DNA of 64,000 nucleotides, taken from positions 18,398 through 82,397 of the forward strand of contig DDYN01000013.1 in assembly GCA_002347965.1 (NCBI GenBank), given 5' to 3'. The notes under the pieces are model-generated. The model was given only the letters and a program-made list of their open reading frames with translations, was not told the DNA's origin and searched no databases. The position numbers and the translations under genes were made by a program. This stretch comes from UBA2233 sp002347965 [NCBI: Nitrospirae bacterium UBA2233]. Its GTDB lineage: Bacteria > UBA2233. Position 1 is the stretch's first letter. Every line of letters starts with the position of its first letter. Positions 8,478 through 18,327 of this stretch are shown here, in pieces.

Positions 8478-9964
8478 GCAACCCCCTCTAAGAAGGAAAG
8501 GAGCAGGCGTACAGGCGTACCCGTCGGGCCTACAGGCAAAAACCCGCCTTCTTTGTCGTTCCAGGCCGTACCCGCGACGTCAAGATGAACCCACGGCACA
8601 TTCTTTACGTATGGCTTCAAGAAGGCAGCGGCCGTAATCGTACCCGCCGCTCCATCGCCGACGTTCTTGAAGTCTGCGTAGGGGGTCTTGAGGGCCTCTG
8701 CGTACTCATCCCATAGCGGCAATTGCCAAACCCTCTCGCCCGTCCTTTCGCCCGAGCGGAAGAACGCTTCGATGGTTCCTTGATCCGCTGTCCCCAAAAG
8801 CCCGGAGGCCAGATGCCCGAGGGCAACGACGCAGGCACCAGTGAGCGTGGCGATGTCGACGATCAGGTCGGGACTTTTCGAAAGCGCATAATCTAGGCCG
8901 TCGGCAAGGATCAGCCTACCCTCGGCATCTGTATTGACTACTTCGACTGTCCTTCCTGCACGCAGCGTGATGACATCGCCAGGCCTGGCAGCCCTGCCGG
9001 AAGGCATATTTTCAACAGCGGGGATAATCCCGATCACCCTCACGGGGAGCTTAATCTCGCAAAGCGCCCGGATCAACCCCAAAACAGCCACACCCCCCGA
9101 CTTGTCGTACTTCATCTTGTCCATGTCTTTGCCGGGCTTCAAGGAAATCCCGCCGGAATCGAACGTCACGGCTTTCCCGACGAGGGCGACGGTGCGTGAG
9201 GCATTTTGAGGGACATACTCGAGTACGATGAACCTAGGAGGGTTTTCGCTGCCGGCCGATACGGCAAGCACCCCCCCCATCCGCTCCTTCTCGATCTCTT
9301 CTTGACCGAGTACCTCCACGCGGAGCAAGTTGGGATACGCCTTGGCCAGCCCCCTTGCCTCTTCGGCAAGGGCGTTAGGCGTGGCTAGATTCCCCGGGCG
9401 GGTGTTGAACGCTCTGGTCCAGTTGACGGCCTCGATGACACGCCCGGCCTTCAAAAGGACCCTCTTGCCTTCTTCGGGGTCAAGCACAAGGCTCTTGAAC
9501 CACGCCGCTTGAAGCATTGGGGGCTTGTGCGCTCCCTCTTCGGATTCGCACAGGCTGGTTTTAAAAATGCCTAGGTCGAAAGTTCCTACCCCCAACCCAA
9601 TTACAGCCTCTTCGAGTACCGTTTCGGGCGAAAGCCCTTCAAACCCGGGCAGGACGAAAGCCGCCTTTTCAACGTAACGGCCAACAAGCTCCCTGCCCAC
9701 GCGGGAGAACGCCTTCCTTATGCGGTCCAACGTAGCAGGCTTGCATCCCAACCCGTACAAAATCAAGGGGGCTTGATCGGCGAAAAGAAACGTGGTCTTG
9801 CCATCACAACATGGGCGTCCGATACAGAGGGCCCTTTCGACGGCCTCCATGACGCCTTTTGGAAGGCTAGAGAGGTACGCCTCCTTTTCTTTTCCCTCTT
9901 TTGTCAAGAATAACACGCACGGCACGCCCTCTCCTGGGAAGTCTTCCATCCAGGCCAAATCCAC
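8474..9964 (-). CDS. pepA: Leucyl aminopeptidase (M17, PepA)
   Basis: Cytosolic dizinc aminopeptidase of 496 aa that removes N-terminal residues from peptides. The C-terminal catalytic domain has the metal-binding stretch [13 protein letters not shown] with the [10 protein letters not shown] helix, and the M17 signature NTDAEGRL. The GTG start at 9964 is chosen because a GGAGGAGGG lies 6 nt upstream; an ATG at 10111 would add 49 atypical residues and overlap the start of the divergent gene. The length fits the family. Confidence 0.94.
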   Translation of the reverse strand: MDLAWMEDFPGEGVPCVLFLTKEGKEKEAYLSSLPKGVMEAVERALCIGRPCCDGKTTFLFADQAPLILYGLGCKPATLDRIRKAFSRVGRELVGRYVEKAAFVLPGFEGLSPETVLEEAVIGLGVGTFDLGIFKTSLCESEEGAHKPPMLQAAWFKSLVLDPEEGKRVLLKAGRVIEAVNWTRAFNTRPGNLATPNALAEEARGLAKAYPNLLRVEVLGQEEIEKERMGGVLAVSAGSENPPRFIVLEYVPQNASRTVALVGKAVTFDSGGISLKPGKDMDKMKYDKSGGVAVLGLIRALCEIKLPVRVIGIIPAVENMPSGRAARPGDVITLRAGRTVEVVNTDAEGRLILADGLDYALSKSPDLIVDIATLTGACVVALGHLASGLLGTADQGTIEAFFRSGERTGERVWQLPLWDEYAEALKTPYADFKNVGDGAAGTITAAAFLKPYVKNVPWVHLDVAGTAWNDKEGGFLPVGPTGTPVRLLLSFLEGVA

Positions 9965-10109
9965 CGCTATCCCTCCTCCGTTGTATTCGTCTTTCTTCGA
10001 GAATACTAATTTAGCAAAACATCGGCATCCACGGCCAGGGTTCGGCCATTCGCTCGAAAGAGGGCGATTTGCTAAAATGAAAAAACGCAAACATCTATTG
10101 GAAAGGCCC

Positions 10110-12875
10110 ATGAGAAACCCACCCTCCCTACCGGCGTTTGACCCAGTTCACGACATCTACAGCCTTTCGCCGCACCCATTATCGGCCATCTTTTCCCCTA
10201 AAAGCGTCGCCGTAATCGGAGCGAGCGAAAAAGATCACAGCGTGGGACGGGCGCTTCTTTCTAACTTAATCCAAAACCCATTCGGCGGGACGGTCTATCC
10301 GGTAAACCCAAACAGGAAGAGCGTGCTCGGGATCCGAGCATACCCGGACATCCAGAGCCTTCCGGAAACGATCGATTTGGCAGTCATCGCCACCCCGGCC
10401 CAGGGCGTCCCGGAGGTCGTTCAGGCATGCGCCAACGCGGACATTCCCGGTGCGATCATCATTTCGGCAGGGTTCAAGGAAGTCGGCAAAGGGGGTCAAG
10501 CGCTAGAGGAAAAAATTCTTGAAGTCGCGAAGGCGTCTGAAATGCGCCTGATTGGCCCGAACTGCCTTGGAGTGATGAATACCCGCAGCAATTTGAACGC
10601 CACGTTTGCTCATGCTATGGCCAAGCAGGGTAACGTGGCGTTCCTTAGCCAAAGCGGGGCGCTTTGCACCGCCGTCCTAGACTGGAGCCTGAAAGCAAAC
10701 GTCGGGTTCAGCGTGTTCGTTTCCGTGGGTTCGATGCTGGACGTAGGCTGGGGGGACCTGATTGAATACCTTGGCGACGACCCGTACACCGAAAGCATTG
10801 TCATTTACATGGAAACGGTAGGCAACGCACGCACGTTCTTGTCCGCAGCCAGGGAGGTAGCGCTCACCAAACCTATCTTGGTCATAAAGCCCGGCAGAAC
10901 GCAGGCGGCAAGCAAGGCCGCCGTCTCGCACACGGGTTCGCTTACCGGATCGGACGAGGTTATCGACGCGGCCTTTCACCGCTCTGGCGTACTCCGGTTG
11001 GATTCCATCGCGGAGATGTTCTCCATGGCCGAAATGCTCGCCAAACAGCCTAGGCCAGAAGGCCCAAGGCTCGCGATTTTAACGAACGCGGGAGGCCCTG
11101 GGGTTTTAGCAAGCGATGCGCTCCTTCTAAGCGGTGGAAGACTTGCCGAAGTGTCGGAAGAAACCCTTCAAAAGCTCGGACAATTCCTCCCCCCCCAGTG
11201 GAGCCACAACAACCCCGTCGACATTCTAGGAGACGCCGGCCCCGAGCGTTACGTCAAGGCCATCGAAGTCCTTGCGAACGACGAGGAGAACGACGGGCTG
11301 CTCGCAATCCTTACACCGCAAGCGATGACGCAGCCCTTCGAAACGGCAGACGCCCTAAGGCGCACTGTACGACCTGGCAACAAACCTCTTTTGACAAGCT
11401 GGATGGGGGGAGAAGGAGTTTCGCCCGGCATTGTCATCCTTAAAGATGCGGGGCTTCCTACCTTTTCTTATCCGGACGATGCGGCACGCGCATTCAGCGC
11501 GATGTGGCGCTTCAGCGAAAACCTTCATTCTCTGTACGAAACCCCTAGGCTTACCGTAGACGCTTCGAAGGAGTTCGACCGTAACGCCGCATCGAAGGTT
11601 ATCGAAGAAGCAAAAAAGGCCAACCGAACCGTCCTGAACGAAGTTGAATCGAAACGGCTCCTTGAGGCCTACGGAATCCCCACGGTTCCAACACTTTTGG
11701 CGGCCTCGCCAAAAGAGGCAAAAAAGCTTGCGGAAATGCTCGGCTTTCCCGTGGTCCTTAAGCTCCATTCAAACACAATCACGCACAAAACCGACGTGGG
11801 CGGGGTTTGTCTCAACCTAAAAACCCCCGAAGAGGTCTTGAAGGCCTTCGTAAGAATCCAGCAAAGCATCGAGGAAAAGGTTGGGCCTGGCCATTTCCTC
11901 GGCGTGAGCGTTCAGCCGATGGTAGACCTCAAAGGCTACGAGCTGATCTTAGGCTCTAGTACCGACTCCCAGTTTGGCCCCGTCATTTTGTTCGGCGCAG
12001 GCGGAGTCCTGGTCGAGGTATTTAAGGATCAAGCCATCGGTATACCTCCCCTCACAGACGTGCTAGCGCGTCGGATCATCGAGAAGACCAAAATTGCGGC
12101 AGCGCTCAAAGGGATCCGCGGCCGGGCACCGATGGATATGGCCATGCTTGAAGCCCTGCTGGTACGGTTCAGCTGGCTGATTGCCGAACAACGAAGGATC
12201 GTGGAGTTCGACATCAACCCTCTATTGGCCTCTTTTTCCGGCACGCCCTCCTTCATGGCGCTAGATGCCCGCGTACTCCTGGCGGACCCGGGGCTGCCCG
12301 AGGGTTTGCTGCCTACGCTGGCCATCCGCCCTTACCCGGAGCGTTATTTCTGGAGGCATGCGACAAAGACCGGCATGCCCTACACCCTACGCCCGATCAG
12401 GCCTGAGGACGTTCCCAAAGTGCAACACTTCCACGAAACGCTCTCGGAAAGGAGCGTCAGCTTGCGCTACCTTTCCCCCGTCCTCTTTCAAGAGCGGACC
12501 CGGCAAGAAAGGCTTGTTCGGGCGTGCTTTATTGATTACGACAAAGAAATTGCGCTTGTTGCGGAGACGACGGACGGGCAGGTGATTGCCATCGGCAGGT
12601 TAAAAAAACTGCCCCAAAGGTCTGGCGCGAGCTTTTCCTTACTCGTGGCCGACCCGTATCAGCGTCAAGGCATCGGGACCGAAATGCTAACGCGCCTGGT
12701 TGAAATTGCCAGACAAGAAGGCCTTACGCATTTGTTCGCCCTTATGACCCCAGAAAACGAGCTAATGCGGCGAATGCTAGAAAAGTTTGGTTTCCGCCTC
12801 CATTTTCACAGAAAGAAGACGGGGCTCGTCGAAGGGGAGCTTGCGATCAACTCCCGTGAAAAAGAAGTAGAATAG
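10110..12875 (+). CDS. Acyl-CoA synthetase (NDP-forming)-GNAT fusion (Pat/Acs-like)
   Basis: A 921-aa fusion of a CoA-binding/succinyl-CoA-synthetase alpha-like part (residues about 25-480), an ATP-grasp beta-like part (about 510-745) and a C-terminal GNAT domain (about 770-915, with [11 protein letters not shown] as acetyl-CoA loop). The architecture is that of protein lysine acetyltransferase Pat/Pka and of ADP-forming acetyl-CoA synthetase fusions. The segment SHTGS keeps a histidine (H274) where active ADP-forming synthetases have the phosphohistidine, so acyl-CoA synthesis may survive. The start is uncertain: ATG 10110 has GGAAAGG, ATG 10077 is an alternative. Confidence 0.85.
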   Translation: MRNPPSLPAFDPVHDIYSLSPHPLSAIFSPKSVAVIGASEKDHSVGRALLSNLIQNPFGGTVYPVNPNRKSVLGIRAYPDIQSLPETIDLAVIATPAQGVPEVVQACANADIPGAIIISAGFKEVGKGGQALEEKILEVAKASEMRLIGPNCLGVMNTRSNLNATFAHAMAKQGNVAFLSQSGALCTAVLDWSLKANVGFSVFVSVGSMLDVGWGDLIEYLGDDPYTESIVIYMETVGNARTFLSAAREVALTKPILVIKPGRTQAASKAAVSHTGSLTGSDEVIDAAFHRSGVLRLDSIAEMFSMAEMLAKQPRPEGPRLAILTNAGGPGVLASDALLLSGGRLAEVSEETLQKLGQFLPPQWSHNNPVDILGDAGPERYVKAIEVLANDEENDGLLAILTPQAMTQPFETADALRRTVRPGNKPLLTSWMGGEGVSPGIVILKDAGLPTFSYPDDAARAFSAMWRFSENLHSLYETPRLTVDASKEFDRNAASKVIEEAKKANRTVLNEVESKRLLEAYGIPTVPTLLAASPKEAKKLAEMLGFPVVLKLHSNTITHKTDVGGVCLNLKTPEEVLKAFVRIQQSIEEKVGPGHFLGVSVQPMVDLKGYELILGSSTDSQFGPVILFGAGGVLVEVFKDQAIGIPPLTDVLARRIIEKTKIAAALKGIRGRAPMDMAMLEALLVRFSWLIAEQRRIVEFDINPLLASFSGTPSFMALDARVLLADPGLPEGLLPTLAIRPYPERYFWRHATKTGMPYTLRPIRPEDVPKVQHFHETLSERSVSLRYLSPVLFQERTRQERLVRACFIDYDKEIALVAETTDGQVIAIGRLKKLPQRSGASFSLLVADPYQRQGIGTEMLTRLVEIARQEGLTHLFALMTPENELMRRMLEKFGFRLHFHRKKTGLVEGELAINSREKEVE

Positions 12876-13015
12876 AAGCGTTTTGCGCCTTCTGCTACGT
12901 TATCGGCTTTTTTGGCGCCTTGCTCCGGTCTAAAGGCTTTCTAGAGCCTTGCTTCCCGTTCGCTCCACTGCAGCGACAATTGGAAGGTCCGACTATTAGG
13001 ACAACAAAAAGACAA

Positions 13016-13045
13016 GCAAAAGGGGCGGAATTCCGCCCCTTTTGC
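13016..13045. terminator. Bidirectional intrinsic terminator
   Basis: A perfect 30-nt palindrome, GCAAAAGGGGCGG, AATT centre, CCGCCCCTTTTGC, between the Pat-like gene (+) and the small exported protein gene (-). The A and T runs lie inside the stem, as in bidirectional terminators. Confidence 0.8.
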
Positions 13046-13088
13046 AGCAAATCACCGGAGTTTACCCTAAAAGGGTGAACTCCCCTGT

Positions 13089-13382
13089 TTACTCGCCTTT
13101 GTCCAACTTCTCATCGATCTTTTCGCCGAGCTTCTCTCCCTTACCCTTCTTGCCGGTAAGCTCTTTTTTAGCCTCTTCGGCCGCATTTTTCGTCTTCTTG
13201 CCGGCCTTATCGACCGATTCGCCCGCCTTTTCCGCCGTGCCCTTTTCTCCGGTCACCTCTTCTTTTGCCTCCGAAGCAGCCCCCTTGATCTTACCGAGCA
13301 CACCTTCTTCTTTCGCCACCCCAAAGCTAGACCATGAGGCAACAAACATGAGCGCTACGATTCCAAACGCAAGACGTTTCAT
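13089..13382 (-). CDS. Small exported Lys/Glu-rich protein (LEA-like)
   Basis: A 97-aa protein with an N-terminal signal peptide (residues about 1-23, MKRLAFGIVALMFVASW) followed by a highly charged K/E/A/G segment with repeated 11-mer-like units such as AEKAGESVDKAGKK and AKKELTGKKGKGEK. This composition resembles LEA-type or apolipoprotein-like amphipathic helices. The start at 13382 is fixed by AGGAGGAGG just upstream. It would act in the periplasm, perhaps in desiccation or envelope protection, but this is only compositional inference. No catalytic motif is visible. Confidence 0.7.
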   Translation of the reverse strand: MKRLAFGIVALMFVASWSSFGVAKEEGVLGKIKGAASEAKEEVTGEKGTAEKAGESVDKAGKKTKNAAEEAKKELTGKKGKGEKLGEKIDEKLDKGE

Positions 13383-13829
13383 AGGCCTCCTCCTTTTGTC
13401 ATAAAATTGCACGAAAAAGTAACCACCTACTCTTGTTAGGGTAGCATACGGCTCACGAGGACTCAAAGAGCCCCGCTTCGCCATGAAGCAAACGACGGGA
13501 AGCGCGGCCAGAGACAGACAAGCAAGACACGCCATCCCACACAAGAACGCGATGGCGTGTCTTTACAGCTTGGCTCGAACTAATAAGGAAGCCGCCCCTC
13601 TGTCGCTTCGCGTACTTCCACTAAAATCATGTCCCCAAGCCTTCAACAGCCCAAGGGTAAAAAATTTCCTCCTTGAAAAAGAATGACTTTAGTACCTTTT
13701 CCCTTAAGCCTTTTGGACTTGACCCCTTGATCCCCGTACATTCCTGTGTTAAAGTTTTGGACATAATAGACGAAAATAGTATTGATACAGAATTGATTGG
13801 AATCGCCGCGCCAAAGGAGGCCCAAGTCA
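13383..13829. other. Intergenic region with a long stem-loop
   Basis: No convincing gene in these 447 bases. The one clear structure is a perfect 13-bp inverted repeat, AAGACACGCCATC (13524-13536) and GATGGCGTGTCTT (13551-13563), with a 14-nt loop. It could be a terminator, a processed leader or a small RNA. The last 20 bases hold the AAAGGAGG ribosome-binding site of the next gene. Confidence 0.6.
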
Positions 13830-14402
13830 ATGAAAAAACAATTCCTGCACTCCTCTTTGGGTCTGATCGCGTTTTTGATCGGCCTTTTCCTGCCTTTCGA
13901 AGGGGCCAAAGCCCAAGATGTCATTCATGTATCCGGGACGTTTACCGATGAGGGGGTTGAGTGTCCGGCTGTCATGGGGGATAACGGGGGACTTTACACC
14001 CTTATCGGGGATGTCTCCGGTTTTGAGCCAGGGGATAGGGTTGAGCTTGTCGGCACCCCGGTAGAGGTCTCCGTGTGTATGCAAGGAATGACGCTCGATG
14101 TCCAAGCCATACAGCCCGAAAGCGTTAAGGGCCAACAGACGCTCATAATCCTTGAAGGAGAAATCCTTGCCGATACGGCGGGTGTTCGAAACTGCCTGAT
14201 CTTGAACTCTAAAGGCGGCAAGGTCTACGGGCTGGTCCAGGGTGGCTTACCCCAGGACATCCCAGCCGGCCCTGCCATAGTCATCGCAAAACAAAGGCTA
14301 ACCAGAAGAAGAGACTTAAGAAGAGACCTCCCTTGCGGTAAGGAGGTCGATCAAACCCTGGATCTCGTCAGGGTTCTTTGGGGTATCACGTTGAAACCTT
14401 AA
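13830..14402 (+). CDS. Exported protein of unknown function
   Basis: A 190-aa protein with a signal peptide (residues about 1-28, cleavage near AKAQD) and two similar beta-rich halves. The first (about 30-95) has CPAVMGDNGGLYTLIGD and a GDRVELVGT turn; the second (about 105-155) repeats the pattern with CLILNSKGGKVYGLV and a final AIVIAKQR strand. The pattern recalls OB-fold modules of uncharacterised exported proteins. The final 35 residues are basic and unlike the rest. The start is set by AAAGGAGG. It is not recognised beyond this. The next gene also encodes an exported protein, 30 nt downstream. Confidence 0.65.
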   Translation: MKKQFLHSSLGLIAFLIGLFLPFEGAKAQDVIHVSGTFTDEGVECPAVMGDNGGLYTLIGDVSGFEPGDRVELVGTPVEVSVCMQGMTLDVQAIQPESVKGQQTLIILEGEILADTAGVRNCLILNSKGGKVYGLVQGGLPQDIPAGPAIVIAKQRLTRRRDLRRDLPCGKEVDQTLDLVRVLWGITLKP

Positions 14403-14432
14403 AAAAATCACGCAATCTTTGGAGGAGCAGCC

Positions 14433-14957
14433 GTGCGTTACCGGCAAAAAGGGTTTTTTGTGGCAGCCGTGTTGCTAATGAACCTGATGAGCGCTTCACT
14501 TGGAATTGGCTTGACCATCCCAACATCAGAAAGCCTAGCAACCTTTCTGCCCCCAGCCCCCAGCGGATGGAAGGCCGACCCGCTCTCCAGTTCGGCTTTC
14601 GACCACCCTACGGGATCCATCCTCTCTCAAGCCTATACAGGGCCATCGGGGCGGACCGTAGTCGTAACTATCGTGACCTCTATCAAAAGTCCGACCCAAG
14701 CAGAAGACCAAGAGGACGAGGAGTTCCAGTGCCGCTCGGATTCCAAGGAGTACGATATTCAAGGGTTTCACGTTTATGACATGACCATGCAATGTCCGGA
14801 TTACTCGGAGCATTACCTATACACGGCCTTGCTAGATAACGAGGGTTTCAGCTTCAGCGTGTTGGTAACCGAGTATGGAACCTTAGAAGACGATGGGACA
14901 CTAAGGGCAATCTTAGAATCTATGGATCTTAGGGGCCTAAGAAGCTTGGCGGAATAG
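14433..14957 (+). CDS. Exported protein of unknown function
   Basis: A 174-aa protein with a signal peptide (residues about 1-24) and a globular part containing two cysteines (CRSDSKEYD and CPDYSEHYLY) that could form a disulfide. It has a GTG start at 14433 with GGAGGAG 8 nt upstream. The middle segment PPAPSGWKADPL is often seen in exported proteins that monitor periplasmic state, but no family is recognised. It is probably co-transcribed with the preceding exported protein. Confidence 0.65.
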   Translation: MRYRQKGFFVAAVLLMNLMSASLGIGLTIPTSESLATFLPPAPSGWKADPLSSSAFDHPTGSILSQAYTGPSGRTVVVTIVTSIKSPTQAEDQEDEEFQCRSDSKEYDIQGFHVYDMTMQCPDYSEHYLYTALLDNEGFSFSVLVTEYGTLEDDGTLRAILESMDLRGLRSLAE

Positions 14958-15263
14958 ACCCAAAGCCTAAAAAGGAGGCTTATGGCTGCCCGGTAAGGGA
15001 TCAATGACCAGGCCGCTCAACAGGTAACAGGTAAGGATAGACCTTACGCTTTTGTCCGGGGTGGTGATTCGGGGTTGGCGATAGATGGCACGGATTGAAC
15101 AAAAGCGGGCTGGCTGGCTCGAACCGATGACGGAGTGGATAGAAAAGGTAAAAAATCCGTCCGAAATCGTACGGAAGGGCAATGCCTTCGGCTAACCGCG
15201 CGGTGCGCACGCACGCCGAGCGGAAAGGGTTTGCCGTCGGTCAATTTTCCGAAAGTCAGACTT
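14958..15263. other. Gene-free region upstream of tRNA-Phe
   Basis: These 306 bases hold no protein gene or RNA that I can support. An AAAAAGGAGG at 14971-14980 precedes an ATG that opens only four codons. GC-rich short repeats occur around 15195-15235 without a clear fold. Confidence 0.5.
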
Positions 15264-15339
15264 TGGTGCCGAGGGACGGAATCGAACCGCCGACGCAAGG
15301 CTTTTCAGGCCTTCGCTCTACCGACTGAGCTACCTCGGC
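15264..15339 (-). tRNA. tRNA-Phe (GAA)
   Basis: A complete 76-nt cloverleaf on the minus strand with encoded CCA. The acceptor stem GCCGAGG pairs with CCTCGGC, the anticodon arm AAGGC-CTGAAAA-GCCTT gives anticodon GAA, and the T arm carries GGTTCGATTCC. It lies 66 nt downstream of pyrD on the same strand, so it may be read from the same operon. Confidence 0.96.
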
Positions 15340-15405
15340 CCCTTGAAACCGGAACGGTAGAGGCAGTTATTGTAACAGAACGAGCCGCGGTAGCCAAGCC
15401 CGAGC

Positions 15406-16317
15406 CTATAGTCTTCCTTGAAGGCATGCAACCTTCTCGAGGCCGTGGCGGTCGAGGTAGGCAAGCATCCCTTGTTTGATCTCTTCCACGCCGAAGGGGT
15501 TAACAAGAAGGAGCGTCCCCACGCCCACAAGGCTTGCACCTGCCAGCATCATACCAATGGCGTCCTCTGGGGAGCTTACTCCACCCATGCCGACGATAGG
15601 GATCCTGACCGCTCTGGACACCTCGGAAACCATCCGTAGCGCGATTGGGTAGATAGACGGGCCAGAAAGCCCCCCAAACCGCGTCCCTAGCCTTGAGCTT
15701 TTGGCGTCCACATCTATTGCCATCCCGAGCAGCGTGTTGATCAAAGACAGCGCGTCGGCTCCGGAATCTTCGCACGCCTTGGCCACCTCGCTGATGCTGG
15801 CGACGTTGGGAGACAGCTTCACGATCAACGGGTAGCGGCAAAGGGGCTTGATCAATCGAACTAGCCTGGACGCCACCTTTGGGTCGGAGGCAAGAATCCT
15901 CCCCCATTGGGGTTTGTTTGGGCAAGAAAGATTGAGCTCCATCGCGAAAAGCCCTTCGAGGTCCGAGAGCATTTGGGCGGCCTTTTGGAACTCGGTCTCG
16001 TCATCTCCAAAAAAATTCGCGATTATCGGAACCCCGAGCCCTCTAAGATGCGGCCAAGTATTCTTTGCGAACGCCTCGATCCCCACATTTTCGAGCCCGA
16101 TCGAGTTGAGCATCCCGCAGGGAGTTTCGGCAATACGAGGGGGAGGGTTGCCACGCTTGGGGGTTGCGGACAGCCCTTTTAGCGTGATGGCACCGAACGC
16201 CTCGGGTGGTAAGAGCTCCGGCTGCTCGAGCCCGTACCCGTAGCATCCGGAGGCGGCAACGATCGGGTTTTTGATCGTTTTCCCTAGAAATGTGACTTCA
16301 AGCCGGTTTGAAGTCAC
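15406..16317 (-). CDS. pyrD: Dihydroorotate dehydrogenase B, catalytic subunit
   Basis: FMN enzyme of 303 aa that oxidises dihydroorotate to orotate in pyrimidine synthesis. Class 1B features are visible: the active-site cysteine C132 in NLSCPN, GCYGYG at residues 24-29, and the phosphate-binding GMGGVSSPEDA and GVGT segments near the C-terminus. It overlaps pyrK by 20 nt, which supports the NAD-linked PyrDB-PyrK heterotetramer. It is the last gene of a run of seven minus-strand genes. Confidence 0.95.
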   Translation of the reverse strand: MTSNRLEVTFLGKTIKNPIVAASGCYGYGLEQPELLPPEAFGAITLKGLSATPKRGNPPPRIAETPCGMLNSIGLENVGIEAFAKNTWPHLRGLGVPIIANFFGDDETEFQKAAQMLSDLEGLFAMELNLSCPNKPQWGRILASDPKVASRLVRLIKPLCRYPLIVKLSPNVASISEVAKACEDSGADALSLINTLLGMAIDVDAKSSRLGTRFGGLSGPSIYPIALRMVSEVSRAVRIPIVGMGGVSSPEDAIGMMLAGASLVGVGTLLLVNPFGVEEIKQGMLAYLDRHGLEKVACLQGRL

Positions 16318-17224
16318 ACCCGGCGCCCCGCAGTTCGTCGCTTCGAGTCAATCGCTCCCAATCTACCTCCTTGGCGTCCATCACGGGGCCTTTTTGGCAG
16401 AGCTTGACGTACATCCCTTCCCGATTCTCCATAGCGCACCCCAAACAAAACCCCATACCGCACCCCATTGGACCTTCAAAGCTTACGACAAGGTCAAACC
16501 GATGCCGCTCGGCCAGCTTGTTCAGCGCGTAAAGCATGGGCAAGGGGCCGCATGCAAACACTTTTGCCGAACCGCCGGCCTGAAGGAGTAAGGCTCGTTC
16601 AGCCTCTACGAGCTCGGTTACCCTCCCTTTAAACCCTTCCGACCCGTCTTCGGTGGCAACGTAAAGCCCGTCCGTAAGGCCAAGATGACGCTTCGCCAGC
16701 TCGGCCTTCGTCTTCGCGCCGTAAAGCAATAAAAAATCGGCCTCCGGAGAAACTTGTTTTATTTGCCGGCCCAAAAGCACCATCGGGGCCACGCCAACCC
16801 CACCCGCCACGGCGATTATACGCCTTTGATCCGGGCCAACGTGCCTTAAAAACGACTGCCCCATTGGTATGATGACCCGAAGCTTATGGCCTTGCCTGGC
16901 TTCTGCAAGCCGTCTTGTTCCTTTCCCCCGTATTGCGACCAAAAAACCTACGCGACAGCCTGTGGACCCGGCTTCAAAGCTTGCGATCGACAAGGGCCTG
17001 TTGAGAAGAGGGTCTTGAGTGTCCTTGAAGCCCACCATAGCAAACTGCCCCGCCATGGGCGACATCGGAAGCAAAGAAAGCGCAAGCTCAAGCCAAAAAA
17101 TACCTGCCCCGGCCTGGGCAATCGCAACAACCTCCCCTTCGGTTTGACAAGGGGAAGAAGCAGGCCGAACGGACAGATCAGGGCTCAAAGCGGTTGAAGT
17201 CCGGGAGGAGCATGATGTAGGCAT
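16298..17224 (-). CDS. pyrK: Dihydroorotate dehydrogenase B, electron-transfer subunit
   Basis: FAD and [2Fe-2S] subunit that passes electrons from PyrD to NAD+. It shows the FAD motif NRPLSI (residues about 75-80), the NAD motif AGGVGVAP (140-147), and four cluster cysteines C255, C260, C263 and C276. The ORF opens at 17224, but residues before about 28 do not resemble the family. A TTG at 17188, overlapping the rimI stop, is an equally likely start. It overlaps pyrD at its 3' end. Confidence 0.92.
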   Translation of the reverse strand: MPTSCSSRTSTALSPDLSVRPASSPCQTEGEVVAIAQAGAGIFWLELALSLLPMSPMAGQFAMVGFKDTQDPLLNRPLSIASFEAGSTGCRVGFLVAIRGKGTRRLAEARQGHKLRVIIPMGQSFLRHVGPDQRRIIAVAGGVGVAPMVLLGRQIKQVSPEADFLLLYGAKTKAELAKRHLGLTDGLYVATEDGSEGFKGRVTELVEAERALLLQAGGSAKVFACGPLPMLYALNKLAERHRFDLVVSFEGPMGCGMGFCLGCAMENREGMYVKLCQKGPVMDAKEVDWERLTRSDELRGAGCDFKPA

Positions 17225-17645
17225 TCTCGTTCGTCCTTGCGTAGTAGCGCGGCCTTTCTCCTGCGATGCGGAACCCTAACTTTTCGTAAAGCCGAATTGC
17301 TTCCACGTTGGAAATCCTCACCTCGAGAGTGGCCTTTTCCGCTCCAAGCTCTTTGCCGATGGCGATCGATTTTTTCAAAAGCAGCTCTCCTATCCCTAAC
17401 CTTCGAAACGTGGGGTCAATCGCAAAGTTGAGAATGTGGACCTCTTCGAACATCACCCAGAAGAGGTTGTAGCCCAAGATTCTCGTTTCGTCCGCAAAAT
17501 GCGCAACAAGGCCTTTCGAAAAAGGGTTTTCAAGCTCAGTCCGAAACAGGGTATAACCCCAAGGGTCCGGGAAGGACTTGGCCTCGATGACTACCGCATC
17601 TTCAACCTCTTCGAGGCGCATCTCCCTAAGAACAACCCTTCCCAC
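17178..17645 (-). CDS. rimI: Ribosomal-protein-alanine N-acetyltransferase-like (RimI)
   Basis: GNAT enzyme of about 155 aa. The acetyl-CoA loop is R-R-L-G-I-G in PTFRRLGIGELLL, followed by EVRISNVEAIRLYEKLGF, the hallmark of RimI, which acetylates the N-terminus of S18. Because the trpF stop is at 17671, the GTG at 17645 after CCGGAG is chosen; ATG 17621 is an alternative. It sits between trpF and pyrK without a gap, a mixed-function operon. Confidence 0.85.
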   Translation of the reverse strand: MGRVVLREMRLEEVEDAVVIEAKSFPDPWGYTLFRTELENPFSKGLVAHFADETRILGYNLFWVMFEEVHILNFAIDPTFRRLGIGELLLKKSIAIGKELGAEKATLEVRISNVEAIRLYEKLGFRIAGERPRYYARTNENAYIMLLPDFNRFEP

Positions 17646-17670
17646 CCTCTCCGGCTTAGCAGCAGGGAGC

Positions 17671-18327
17671 TCAGGAGTGGCCGACGAACAAGACTTTTTG
17701 GGCTGAAAGCGCAACAAGAACCTCATCGATCGCCTGCATGTCTTTGATTCCGGGGGCTTCCTCCACCCCGCTCGCCATGTCCACACCGTAAGGCCGAAGA
17801 CATCGAACCACCTCGAACACGTTTTTAGGGCCAAGGCACCCTGCCACCAGCACAGGCCTGCTTGCCCGCTTCATCAGGGCCAACGTCAGGGCAAACGGAA
17901 ACGGGCCTGCTCGCGAAACCGTTTTTGGGCGCTCGAGGACGAACCTGTCTGCAACCTCCGCGTAACGCTCGGGCACAGCTTCCGGCACGACCGGCAGCGC
18001 CTTCCAGATTTCCGTCCTTTTAGGCAGCAACGCCCTCAGCTCAACGAGGAATTCCGGCTCTTCGCGGCCGTGAAACTGTAGGGCTACGGGAGCCGATTCA
18101 AGGAGCACACGAACCAGCGCGGCATCCGGGTTCGATAAAACAAACACGGTCCTTCTCGGGGCGCACGCAGCGATCGCCAACGCCTTGGAGCGCTCCACGC
18201 TCCTTGGGGTTCCTTCCACCTCGACAATAACGCCAATGTAAGGAACATTCCTTGCAACAAGCGCCGTCGCGTCTTCAAGGCGCGTCACGCCGCAAACCTT
18301 CAGTTTCGGGGAGAACTTTTCGTCCAT
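17671..18327 (-). CDS. trpF: Phosphoribosylanthranilate isomerase homologue, divergent
   Basis: A TIM-barrel protein of 218 aa matching TrpF along its length: KVCGVTR near the N-terminus keeps the catalytic cysteine, LQFHGRE matches the central HG box, and SGVEEAPGIKD is the phosphate site. The second catalytic residue, normally Asp in LLD, is Glu here (FVLERP), and the glycine loop GGTG is replaced by SRAG. No other trp gene is nearby. It could be a weakly active or repurposed TrpF. The start at 18327 is chosen over 18339 without strong evidence. Confidence 0.78.
   Translation of the reverse strand: MDEKFSPKLKVCGVTRLEDATALVARNVPYIGVIVEVEGTPRSVERSKALAIAACAPRRTVFVLSNPDAALVRVLLESAPVALQFHGREEPEFLVELRALLPKRTEIWKALPVVPEAVPERYAEVADRFVLERPKTVSRAGPFPFALTLALMKRASRPVLVAGCLGPKNVFEVVRCLRPYGVDMASGVEEAPGIKDMQAIDEVLVALSAQKVLFVGHS

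Noticed and set aside
14971-14995. Ribosome-binding site and ATG after the exported protein gene
   Set aside because: Only four codons follow before TAA; there is no sign of a leader-peptide attenuator.
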